Below are positions 13,201 through 25,122 of a DNA stretch of 64,000 nt, one piece after another. The DNA is taken from positions 15,758,127 to 15,822,126 of the forward strand of contig CM026422.1 in the NCBI GenBank assembly GCA_014871385.1. Reading direction: 5' to 3'. Source of the stretch: Ceratodon purpureus (Eukaryota; Streptophyta; Bryopsida; Pseudoditrichales; Ditrichaceae). How positions within the stretch are numbered: position 1 is the stretch's first letter; each line of letters opens with the position of its first letter. The notes beneath the pieces were generated by a model. It ran no database searches. It was not told the DNA's origin and saw only the letters and a list, made by a program, of their open reading frames with translations. A program made the translations under genes and the position numbers.

Positions 13201-16200
13201 GCTTTTACCTGACGAGATGACTGCGGCACTGAAGTCACTTGAACTACCCTTGGATAAAAGGCCGTGGTACCCGGTACCAAGAGCAAGGTTTCTCGAATTC
13301 ATTTACAGCGTAAGCAATACCAGTTGATCCATTATCGTGTATTCTTTGAAACTGAAGTTCAATTATTGTAGACTCACTTTTTCTCTTATGTTTATTGCAG
13401 CAAGAGATCACAGAGGCTGGAGATGAAGGTCAGAGGAAATACGAGGAAGACGTGCCGCGGCGTAGGCGCACGGCAGATGGAAAGCTACAGGCAATAAATG
13501 GAGCAATGGAAGCAAAACGAAAAAGCTTCTCCTCTGCATTTAACAAGTTGTTGTCGATTTCAAATCCCGCAAATGGGAAATTTTTTCTGACCGAGGTAAT
13601 GCTCATTCAAATTATACCATGTTCCAAACTTCTTTGAATTCTCTTAGTTAGACAAATAAAGTGTTCTCATTATACTATGAATGAACTCGTGTTGTAAGGA
13701 ACAAGTGACCCGTGCAAGTCGAAGAATCCAGTCTCAGCTTTTCGACCTAGGGGTGCTCTGAGCCGAACAGGACTTTTAGCATGATGCTGCTTAAACAGCT
13801 ACTAGGCCAATTAGAGGTGTTCTGTGCCGAACACCAGTATATCAATAATACTTAATCAGAGCAATGCTATATTCTTTAAAGCCAATTTGGTTTTTGGCCA
13901 TTAAGTCAATGGAATTAGTATGCGTCATACTAATTCATGCGGGTGTAGTTATATTTGAGCATGTATAATGAACGGTAAAAATTATAAATATTGTTCCCCT
14001 GATGCATGTATCGAGAGATGCCGTTTCAGATGAATTAGAAACGCTGGGTGTTACTTGCTTTTGAAACTAGAATGTTGCTTCTGATTGACTCTTCTTGTCG
14101 TTGATGATGGAATTTCGAGGTCATTGCCACGAGAATATCAATGTTCAGTGCGACCTTTAATGTTCGTTGCGAATATTGTAAATATTGTATAATTTGCTTA
14201 GAATTTTTATTTTGAAAGAACCGTAGATCTTGGAATAGAGGCTGGTAATTTTATCTATCAGAGTTGAGAAAGCTGATGTAAATGCTGGTGCAAAACTGGA
14301 TTAGCACCGAGACTTTAGTGGTCGAGGCCAGGGTGATATTCTGCTCGTTTTTAGAAGAAGCAATCTCGTCTGGCGAAGTGTTGGATTTCCCCCAAGCTCG
14401 GGTTGAGGTGATCTTACATTGGATCGTTGACGCTGGAACATGTGCTAAGGGCAGGCGTACGAGGTGGGATCTCAGTTCTGAAATTGTGTGTTCTGCACCG
14501 AACGACACGTCAGTCAAGCAGTCCTCTACCTAATATGACTTTGAGTCGCAACTGAGCTGCATACTCTAGTGCATTGAGTGACTCATTTCTTTGTTAGAGT
14601 TTAAGGTTGTGAAATCGATTGCAATGATTACTGAGATTACTTGTTAGTGAGTGAATGGATCCCCACATGGGAGCTGTTCGAAGATGAAGCCATGGTCAGG
14701 TAATCGATCCCTAGTCTTGCATCCGTTTGTGTAGAGTCGAACTTGCTCGAGGTGTAGAACCGTTTAATATGCTTACGAGATTTTCTGAGATTTAATCTCC
14801 ACTTTATAATTCTATTTGCTTTTCTTACAAATGTCGATCAGAAATTGTGATAGGCCGTAGATCATCTGATGGTAGAATAACCTGTTCGAGTCTTGAAACT
14901 GAGTTCACTTCGTTTGCTCTCGTAGTGCACTGACTTTTCGTATGATACTTCATTGATTATAATTGGACTGCACATTTGATATGCATCCTGACCTCCTTCA
15001 GTTCCCTGGTTGCTCGTTTCATACTTTCTTTTTAATCTGAAATGGTGTGTTCTGCACCGAACGACTCATCAGTCAAGGTAGGTTCTACGTAGTATGACTT
15101 TGGGTCGCAACTGAGTTGCATACTCGGGTGCATTGAGTGTCTCATTTCTTTGTTAGAGTTTGAAGTCGCGAATTCGATTGCAGTGACTATTGAGATTTCT
15201 TGTTCGTGAGTGAATGGAATAATACGTTTCTTCGCTGTGTTCTTTGTCACAAGATTAAATGATGTCGAGCAAATCAATAGAGCTCAAGTCAGGAGTATGA
15301 CTAATTCATTTTCTGTTATATTATTCAGATTGCCAAGCATTGGTCGACGAACTCAACCCCTGAGATGACAATTGAGAAGTTACAGAACCTGGCTTCTTCC
15401 TGTATACCCTCGACGGAGAAGGAGCAGATTCTTAGAATCTGGAACTCATCAGATGCAAACAGGAAGCTTAAAAAGTTTCCCCTTCATCCGTTCAATGACA
15501 GTACGTTCAACACTTACCTTCATAAATATGTATTCTGGCATATGTTGAAGGTGAAATCCATTGAGTTCTACGCTGATGTTGTTAGTGATTACGCAATCAC
15601 GGATATCAAACCGAGTATAAATTTCGAAGCCTACGTCGCATCGAATCGAGTCAGACAATGGGACTACGCTTTCAACAAGCCGATTCTGAACAAGGAGATT
15701 CAAAAGTCCGCGGAATGGGGAAGCCCGAAGCAGCCACATGGCGAACGTGCTATGAATCGACTCATTTATCGGTGAGTTCTTTCCCTCTACTCGAAATATT
15801 TGTTTGCTATTGGTTATGAAGATGTGACAATTTGCAAGCAGCCATTTCAGGTTCTCTTGATTATGCTAACAGAATTTCGTGTCATGATTGTAGCTACTGG
15901 ACACATGTTCTACAAGCAGAGAAGCTTGTGCCCGAGGCACATCCCTGCTTTGCAAGTTGGCTTGACCTGAATAATGAAGACTGCATGTTTACCGCCGACC
16001 AAGCACAGGATTGGAGTGAGGAACATTTATTCAAGTGCCACTGGTACTTGGAGATGGATCCAAGTGACACTCCTCCGCATGAGCTTGAATTCCGGCGGTC
16101 AGTTGAGCCCTCATTTCAACGCCCGATTGCTGCTGCTAAAGAGAACGAGGAGCATCCGGCACAGCTTGAGGTCGCAGCCGGAAAGGCCTCGAAGGCAAGA

Positions 16201-19200
16201 TCCAGAGGAGGTGCTCTTGCGGGTAAGAAAGCGGCTCCTTCAGGTATAGTATCAGGTGCTAAAGAACCTGCTAAGGGCAACAAACGAGCTAGTGGAGCAG
16301 ACAATGAGCAGGCAGGATCTTCAAAGAAGGGCAGGCATGATATGGATGGTGCACAATCCGAAGCTAGGTCATCCAAATCCCATTCACATGTGACTAGGAG
16401 TATTGGAGGTGGCTATTTGACAACTTTGCGGACCTCTCTTGTCCAACGTGCTCCAGAAGGTGTGAAGTACCATGTCCAAGTAATTAACAGTTCCGTCGGG
16501 GATTTTCTCCAGAGTGAAGCATCAGCGTTTGAAGATTTTGCATTGACGGTACTACTCTCCATGCCCCTGAATTCCAAACCTCTTTAGACATTTACTTCCC
16601 GTCATACATGATCTAACTTTTATCTAACTCTAACAGGCAAAGGAAGAGGAGGAAACATATCTGCGTGGAAAGGCAGGCATGTTCCCAGTAGCAAACCTCG
16701 TCATCATCGACCAACCTTTTGAAACACTTGTTCCTGGTTTTGGAGATAGCATACCCGTGTGGAATTCTCTGGATGGTTCTATCAGGAATTGGTACTCGTC
16801 GCGATTTGAGTTTGCCAATGACTATCTGCACGATGATGGTGCTATCCTCGTTCTCATGCCTACGGGATTGTGTCACGAGCTACAGCATTGGGTTTTAAAA
16901 TACAGACTGAAAATCAAGTGTGAGTGGCAAGTTCATCAGTCAGAGCCCCTTACGCACCCAGCCTATGAGGGCATGATGGTATGTCAGACTCCTACCTTGC
17001 ATACAATCCATATTATGTGCATGTGTTTCATGTGCTTGCAGGCCACTTTGGCAATGACTAGGTCCAATTTATTTTAGTCTTGAACTTTAATGCATTGCCA
17101 CAGTACCGAATCAGAATTTGTGTGGCGAAGACTGCTTGTGAGAGGCCGAAACTTTACGCTTCTCCTCGCATATCATGCTCTTGTCAGAGGTCATTGATTT
17201 AAGGGAGGGTCGCTTGGGGACTATTTAGAAGCTGTTCTGTACAGAACGCCCGTTTCGTTGTGTGTGAGGGTCGAATGGCATAACCGTCGAGAGGCCGTTC
17301 TGTACAGAACGCCGGTTTCTTCCTCACCCTTACAATTTCATTCTAAGTCATCTCTGGCCCTGGTATTTCTCTTTTTCTGCAGTTCTGTTTCGAGGCAGTA
17401 AGAGTTGAGCATGAGGTAGACGAATGTGGCTACAGTACGAATTATTTACTTTCATTACTCCAATGGTGATTTTAATTGAGCCCTGACTACGCAGTAATCT
17501 GCTAGTGGTTCGGAGGTATCATGTGATCCGTTCCATTACATTGGGTATTGTTTTGTTTCGTTACTTCAGTATCTAATGATGGTCCATAGTGCGCGCTTTG
17601 TTAATGAGTTAAGTTAATAGCTCTTAGTTTTTTCGTGTAATTATTTGAGTTGTGACGGAGCGTTGATCGGCTGAGGGAGATTTCTCTATAATTTAATTTT
17701 GTTTTTGGATCGATGCTCTAACAGGCATTTCTGTAGCTCGCCTCTGTGCCGAATTTCACTAATTTGGTGTGCAGTTAGCTTTCTTTATTGTCTTCGAGCG
17801 AGTTCTACTTTAGCGTACGACCTCCTGATGGCCAGGAATTCTCTTCAGTTCCATATCGTTTTTTATTAATAAGCTTCGTGGTCTTCTGTTTTCTTTTACC
17901 GTGCATTTGTTGGAGAGAAGTGACGTCTCTGCTTGGGGGTTTGTGTTCACTATAAATGGGTGATGCATTAAGATCGTGGTAAACCTCACTTGATCATCAT
18001 GTTCATGTCGAGGCTGTGGTATAAGATCGAGAGAGGCTTTTTTTTTTGGTGGGATATAATCTCAGTGTGGGTAGCTTGTCAGCATTGGTAATATTGAGTT
18101 TGAGTCTGCATACCTAAATCGTCACTTTGCAAGTCTGGGCTAGATTTGTATTGCATCTTTAGAGGCAGTGCCACTCTTACAAGCATTTTGGTCTATTCGA
18201 CCTCTCTTGAAAATGTGTGCAGCATTTGAAATTACATTCGCATGAAGCATATCTTGTGTGACATTACCGTCTGTCAATCGGTGTGAAGCTTGGCTTAAGT
18301 CAAGCACTTCCTCTTCTATTGAGTTTAAATGTGACAGTTGAAGTTTTTCCGACCATGTTTTAAACCATTGCTCATGATTGAATAGGATGGTGACGGTGGA
18401 AATGATGTAAACTGACGGTGGACATGTTGTTTGTTTCAGACATTCAATTTCTCGGCGGTCCTTTTAGTCAAAACGGGACGACTCAAGGACAAGCAGTGGG
18501 AGAGATTGCCAATTCCATTTAAGTTCAATGCTGATCCGTTGCTGGCCAATACCGCAGATGATCCGATGAGGTACCTTACACTCACCAACTATGTGGAAAA
18601 ACCGTCCATGGACAAACGCGGGAATCCATGGCGTGGTCCCCATGAGAAGTCCTGTACTTTCTTTCAAATTCTGATTGACATGTGCTCAAACCCAGGAGAC
18701 ATAGTAGTCGATCTGAGTGCCTCTACAGGGGCATCTCTTTTGGCGAGCCGAGCTTCAGGGCGCCATTTTTTTGGCATTGAAGAATTCAGCGACATATACG
18801 ACGCTGTACTCAAGCCGCTTATCCAGCCAGTAGATGCTCAGAAACCGAAGAATCGTCGTGGTATGGAGAGTACCCCTAGCCCTTGAACTTTAGTGTCTAC
18901 CTTTCTCCGTTTTTCTTTGGATTCTGATGGCAACCTTCTCAGATTATGGTCATCCTCGTGGCTCTGAATGTTTAAATACATGGTCACTGTAACACAAATT
19001 ACAGCTACTATATCAGTAAATTTGCAATCCTAATTTATTATCTTTATCTAATGTAGTTGATTTTTCCACTCAACTCACCAGATTTACTCACATTGAATGA
19101 CATTGCTGAGAGGACGCTTGGAATCTCTGTTATTTTGAACTTAGCTCATGAACTTAGCCTCCAACAATTGCCACTGATAAGGACTCTTTGCAAGGTAGCT

Positions 19201-20321
19201 ACTGATAATACAGACACGTCATGTATACAGTCCCTTTGCAGGGGCGACTATTTCCTTCTCGACTTGTACCCTCAAGTGGTGGATGCTTTCAGATTTTGTA
19301 ATCTGAAAGTGGGTTGTCTTGGTCTCTAACTATCATACTGTGACAGCACTAGTCCCGGGTTTACCAGGTTTACTACGTGATAGCATTGGCAGTCTTTCTC
19401 AACAAGTCAGTCACCAGAGGCACCTTGGTTGGCTGCGTACTTCGAAGAGTCGCTCTTACTGTTGATTCTGAAACTTAGTTCTCGGCCCTTGTGACTATGT
19501 CTCATCCCTAGATTTCTGGGCCGTCGTTATTGTCCCCACAATCTGCACATAATGTAGAGTATTTCGGTTTGGGCTTGGCCGTTTCTTCTGTACGTTGGTC
19601 TCTCTTCCACTGTAGAGCGATTTTCATTCTTGACTACATGTTGTCCGTTGCAGTTTAGAAGTTCTTTTGCTGAGTTTACATCTTAGACTGCGAATCCACT
19701 CATCTCTTTGTTCGGCTCGCAGTCTATGGAGAGCTGTGACACTTGTTTGGGTCGGTCTTCCACCACACCTGCCATTCAACTAAACAATTTGCTCAGAAGT
19801 CGTTGTCAGATAAATAATATAACATTAGTTCACCTTAATTTTACAACAGAAATTAGATCATCGAGAATACATGAAAGAGCAGATTCGTACCCGTATACGC
19901 TCCCCGATGTACATCATGTCTGCTCTCGGTAATATTATAATCCATTCACTATATACAAACGAGTTCACCTGAATTAACATCACAAAATACCTTTGGACTT
20001 TTGTGTGAATTCTCTTGATACAATAAATCTAAGTCTTTGACCTTGTCTGCAGGGGTTCGGCCCAGAATGATTCCGTTCTTTGCAGATCCTAATTTTATGA
20101 GAAGTCCTTCACCAACGTTCTCACTTCCTCCCGAGGCCGCAGCACATGCTTCATACCTCGCCCTCCAAGTATCACCGGAAGACCAGGCTGAAGAAATAAA
20201 GCGCCGCCCAAAAGCAAGTATATACGTCGATTCTGAAGCAGTAGAATCCACCTCTGAAGGTGAAAATACCATAGATATCATGAACTCGGACTCTTCTGGA
20301 TATAGTTCATTATCTTCGTAG
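9620..20321 (+). CDS. ParB-like domain fused to beta-class N6/N4 DNA methyltransferase
   Basis: Eleven exons fit with correct GT-AG junctions and matching phases: 9620-9787, 9898-10134, 11944-12016, 12148-12246, 12381-13309, 13401-13595, 15329-15771, 15894-16548, 16637-16978, 18440-18860, 20053-20321; about 1276 aa. Residues 1-135 include a hydrophobic segment (about 75-97); 136-260 are acidic. A ParB-like core follows, with WDGNHRLVAW at about 384-393 and a helical region after it (INKSNEN). A low-complexity basic linker rich in Ala, Lys and Ser precedes the methyltransferase: motif IV as DQPF (958-961), then GPHEKS...NPGDIVVDLSASTGAS (motif I, D1138) and GIEE. Order IV then I marks the beta class. 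Bacterial and phage proteins that join ParB-like and N4/N6 methylase domains are known. Here the gene has introns and a transposase neighbour, so it is probably cargo of a eukaryotic mobile element. DQPF and a weak motif I leave catalytic activity uncertain. The first two exons could be a separate 2-exon gene ending at 10230. Confidence 0.75.
10877..11914. promoter_or_regulatory. Six 14-bp palindromes in intron 2
   Basis: Copies start at 10877 (GTTCGGCACAGAAC), 11122, 11439 and 11577 (each GTTCTGTGCCGAAC), 11745 (GTTCTGCACAGAAC) and 11901 (GTTCTGTGACGAAC). All lie in the 1.8-kb intron between 10134 and 11944 of the ParB-methyltransferase model. Both half-site forms (CAGAAC and CCGAAC) occur. 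Confidence 0.6.
13755..15062. promoter_or_regulatory. Four 14-bp palindromes in intron 6
   Basis: Copies start at 13755 (degenerate GCTCTGAGCCGAAC), 13819 (GTTCTGTGCCGAAC), 14490 and 15049 (both GTTCTGCACCGAAC). The last two sit at the same place in two copies of a 174-bp intronic duplication. Confidence 0.6.
14486..14659 (+). repeat. Intronic direct repeat, copy 1
   Basis: About 174 bp, diverged, repeated at 15045-15218. Both begin gtgttctgcaccgaacgac (the palindrome) and end gtgagtgaatgga, with shared words such as gcattgagtg and ctcatttctttgttagagtt. The duplication carried the palindrome with it. Confidence 0.8.
15045..15218 (+). repeat. Intronic direct repeat, copy 2
   Basis: Second copy of the 174-bp unit at 14486-14659, 559 bp downstream in the same intron. 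Equal length with scattered substitutions suggests an old duplication without indels. Confidence 0.8.
17234..17310. promoter_or_regulatory. Two perfect palindromes in intron 9
   Basis: GTTCTGTACAGAAC at 17234-17247 and again at 17297-17310, 63 bp apart start to start. That is the same spacing as the trio in the transposase intron. Both are perfect inverted repeats. Confidence 0.6.
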
Positions 20322-21002
20322 GCACCTAGTTTATATATATATATATGGAAAACAAGAATACCATCAGGATCAACTTATATTGGGCATGTGTCTATCAACT
20401 AATATCTTAAGTAGCGAAGTCACATATTTATAACTATGTATTCCAATCTTGGTCTTCATTGAAGTTGTACAAATTAATATTTCTAGTAATAGATATACAA
20501 TACAATTAAAATTATAAAAAAAAATGAACCGATACGCTACGCAATCCCAAACGCTAAGCACGGTAAATTTGATTGCTTAAAGTCTCTGCACATTCGAATT
20601 GGTATAACAACCACTTTACATGAGAAAGGCATGAGAGAATTATAAATGAAAAAAAATTACACCTACCAAATAAGACCATGCCAGGAGACTCGGTCATTAC
20701 AATTATGACACATATTCCATTCTGGTACCAAGGACTAGGTTGGGCTCAATTTTTTAAAATTTACTTCGTATACTTACGAATAATTAAAAATACTGATATG
20801 CTGTTTAATACGTGTCCTCATATATATTTATACATGTTATACACAGGACTTTAAATTACTACATATGTATTTATATGTATGTATAAATAGATATATGTAT
20901 TTATATAACATCAATATATATATATATATATATATATATACGTATAAATTTATACAAATATAACTATATTTAGGTATATCTATATTTAATCATTATAAGT
21001 TT

Positions 21003-21066
<64 letters not shown>

Positions 21067-21185
21067 TGTATGTACATACAAAAGTAATTTTAGATATATA
21101 TATAAATATATATTCTTAGATAAATATTTATATGTACAATTGTTGACATATCTTATTCAAGTTATAGACATATGTATATATATCT

Positions 21186-21239
<54 letters not shown>

Positions 21240-21403
21240 CTAAAAACATTTTTAAATTTATACTAATATATATATATTTAAACATATGATTAAACATATG
21301 TTTAATTATATATCTAAATATTTATTTACATGTATATATATATAAAAATTAATTTGACAATATTATATATAAATTAATTTGACAATATTATATATAAATA
21401 TAG

Positions 21404-21448
<45 letters not shown>

Positions 21449-23918
21449 TACATTTATATATATCTATATATATATATTTATCAACACAAATAGATATACA
21501 TATAAATTTATATCTCGTTTATAAATTCAATTTAGATATAAATTTAATTATGTACATATATTGACATATTTAAATAAAGATAATACATATATAGATATCT
21601 AATAAAATATATATATTTCTAATAAAATGTTTAAATTTATATTAAAATACATGTTTAAACATATGTTTAATTATATGTCTTAATATTTTTTTTTTTTGTA
21701 TATATATAAAAAAATAAATAAAGTCAAAAATATATATTAATTAAATCAACTTTATCATATATAAATATAGTTACATTTATATACATATATACATATATAT
21801 ACATTTAGATATATCTATATATGTAGTTATCAATACAAGTAGATATATATAAAAATTGATACCTCGGTTATAAATATAATTTAGATGTAAAAATAAGTAT
21901 ATATATTTATATATCAAATACAAAATTATGGTTATATTTGTAGTTTTAAATTTCTTTATGTAATCATATAGATATAAATTGTTTGATTTTCAATATTTAA
22001 TTTTAAAGGAAAATGAAAGCATGTTTAATTCATAGAGTTTAGAAGTCTATTGGATTATTAAATAATACTTCATTTAAAATTCAAATACTAAATCCATTTA
22101 TTAGCGTTTGAAATCCATAAGAATGATTTGATATTAAGAAATTGTCATAAAGAACCTATTTCGTACCAAACGCCACTCTTTGACCTCAACTTGTTTGTAT
22201 ACATAATTCGTTTTAGGATTTATCTAGTTTAAATCATCTTCCATCCCGTACTCACTTAGTGTATTCCGATTTTCCTATTGTAATCCTCGTTGTAAATGGT
22301 GATGGCGATTGCGCCATACAGGAGCTGTTATTGCTCAACTATCAAATGGAGACCTTTTAAAAATTATATATTATATAACTATTAAAACTTTGTTAAACAA
22401 CGCTTAAACCTCATTATTGATACTTTATTTTAAATTGATATATTTAATCTTGTAATTGCACAAAAACAAGATTTCTGGTGTTTGATTTTTCATTTATATG
22501 ATATTGAATATATATACGCTATTATATCATATTATCATAACAAGACAACTTTTATTATGCAAAATAATATATATATGCATCTGTTTTTATAAATAAATAT
22601 AGAAATAAATATAGCAAATCACATGTTAGGCCCAGAACTATGGTCATCCATGGATCAAAAAAATATTCTTTCAAATCTCAACTCTGCCATTTACATCTCC
22701 AATAGCAACTTAGATAGAACCTTTTAAAGCAAAGTACAGTTATCAGACTTCTAGTCCTTAGTGAATGAAACCATTACTAAAAGAGAAAATCACATACTAT
22801 AAATCATGTTGCGGTTTAATTCTTCTAGGTAATTATGAATAGGAATTTGATTATATGTAAACAAGTAAATAAGAACACATATATATTTAAACTTTAAATA
22901 AAAATAAAAATTACAAAGTTGCATAAAACTATTCAATATTTATCCATTATTTAAATAGATAAAATTATGTAATATAAAATTATATATTAAAACTACTATA
23001 TGTATCTATATTATGTACATATATATACACTTGGAATATTGATATTCAAATATCTAGAATATACATATAAATTATATTGAACATATGTGTTAATTAATTT
23101 ATATATATTTCCATATATATTTTATTAGTTATAAGAAGCATTAGTGATTAAAAATATTATAGATATACTAACATCATGCATTAGCATAACATTACCATAA
23201 GAACACTAGGTAATTCTGCACGGAACATGTGATCACTATGTCATACGATCACCATGTCAAACCATCCGATTCTATACCAATTCATATCATCATCATGCTA
23301 TCGCCATATTGTTGCATCATCTTGGGTTCAGAGGGGTGTTCTCTAAAGAATAGGGGATCAACTAATTATAATCTTACACTTATAAATAAAAATGGTATAA
23401 AGGTATAAAATTATAAACTTTTATACGTATTTAAAGACTCATGTACATATAAATATATAAACACTGATATCTGTACCTTTAAATATATTTAATCTAATTT
23501 AATATAAATTTTATCATGTTTGACCATCATAAAATACTTAAGTTAAATACAAGCAATATTACCTGCGTGGTAATTTAATAATTTATATGTTATTGTTTCG
23601 TAATATTTTGTATTCATATATAAACTCATGCTGCGTTTAATATTTTAAGATGTTTTTTAAAATATTTTAAATTATATGTATACAAATAAATATGAATAAG
23701 AATTTATCTATATATTTAAAACTTAAATAAATTTCAATATAAATATATAGAAAATTCCATAATATTAAATTTATATTAAACATATAAGAATATATACAAT
23801 TTGATAAAAACATTATAATTAATAAATATTTATAGATTTAAACCATCATATGTAAATACTAATATTTAGATATTTTATTCATATATGAATATCGATATAT
23901 ATATAAATATATAAATAT

Positions 23919-23968
<50 letters not shown>

Positions 23969-24240
23969 AAATATACAGTACATATTACTCTTCGTTATTA
24001 AAATATATATGTGTATCATATGTATGGCTATATATACGAACGCACATACATGTATCTAGAATTTGTTAAATACTTGAAAGAGTAGCGTATCAAGTGTAAT
24101 AATCACTGTTCTTTTATAGCATTCTCATCCACCTAGTAATTTATCAATAGTAATAAATTATTTTATTGAATTAAAATAACTTTACATTCAATATTTATGG
24201 CAATATGAATGTTAGATTTTCTATACCATCTATACGTGAG
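20322..24240. repeat. A+T-rich desert with (TA)n microsatellites
   Basis: About 4 kb of very high A+T content without a credible gene. Long TA tracts lie at about 20914-20940, 21009-21068, 21190-21238, 21408-21441 and 23920-23965, with many tatatacatatata interruptions. A single degenerate palindrome (ATTCTGCACGGAAC) lies at 23213-23226. It directly follows the end of the ParB-methyltransferase gene. Function, if any, cannot be read from sequence. Confidence 0.85.
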
Positions 24241-24341
24241 AGAAAAAGAAACTACCACTACACAGTACCGTGGAATGTCCATCATCGTATATTTGGTATT
24301 TTATGTCTAAATTAAGAAGTATAGTAGGGCTTGAAATAGGT

Positions 24342-24645
24342 GTTCTGGACGAACAACAGTATTTAGCTTTTCTGAAACCTAAAAATAACCAAGCATTGTC
24401 ACCGGTTAAGAAGAAACGGAAATCGATACCCTTGGTGATTTATTCCACGGCAAGTGGTGTTCTGTGCAGAACACTCTTTTTGGAGTTAGCCGGAATCCCC
24501 GTTCGGCACAGAACGAGGAAGAAGAGAGGATATGGGGGTGGGGGGGGGGGGGGTTGGTGTGGGGGCGCGTAAGAGGTCGAGTAAAACTAGTTCTGTACAG
24601 AACACGTTTTATTATAAGTCCATTATTGCCCGTTCGGCACAGAAC
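24342..24645. promoter_or_regulatory. Palindrome cluster beside a poly-G tract
   Basis: Copies at 24342-24354 (13 bp, GTTCTGGACGAAC), 24469-24482 (GTTCTGTGCAGAAC), 24501-24514 (GTTCGGCACAGAAC), 24590-24603 (GTTCTGTACAGAAC) and 24632-24645 (GTTCGGCACAGAAC). A G-rich run (13 or more consecutive G) lies between at about 24535-24570. This is the densest group of the family in the window. Confidence 0.6.
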
Positions 24646-24913
24646 GAGGTTCTTTCCAAGCAGGGTGGATAATTAATACGCTTCTAGAATGATTATGTTA
24701 CGTATTTTGCTGCATGCATCTGATGCGAATTATGTGCTCCATTGGTGTATTCGCAACACCAATAAGGGCGGTGTTCATAACTGCTGGTGGGGGTTCATCT
24801 ACAGCTAGGCCTGAATCCAGAACAGAACTTTCCTAAAAGCACATAATTCCTAAAGACATCTGCACATTCCTAAATGCTGTAGTCAGGTGCTAAGTCATCC
24901 ATGAAATTCCATG

Positions 24914-25122
24914 ACCAAATTAACCAGAAAAGACTCCGTCGAGTTCCTTCCTTTTCAAGTTGAGAAGCAGTTTTTAAATGACTTTGGTGCAAACGGAGTA
25001 AATCGATCATCATGTATAACCGTCTCCAGGACCCGTTCTGCACAGAACGACTAAAAGGCAAGGAATTTCATAAAGTATGTCGCACAGTAACAGTCTAGGA
25101 GTCTAGTGTAAAGCATGATTTA
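24914..25122 (+). repeat. 209-bp direct repeat with palindrome, copy 1
   Basis: Near-identical to 26641-26849: it starts accaaattaaccagaaaag, contains GTTCTGCACAGAAC at 25035-25048 and ends aagcatgattta. Only a few substitutions separate the copies, so the duplication looks recent. Confidence 0.9.

Noticed and set aside
21379..21564. Open frame rich in Tyr-Ile
   Set aside because: Direct translation of (TA)n microsatellite DNA.
24535..24570. Gly-rich protein-coding exon
   Set aside because: The glycines come from a G homopolymer; no flanking coding signal.
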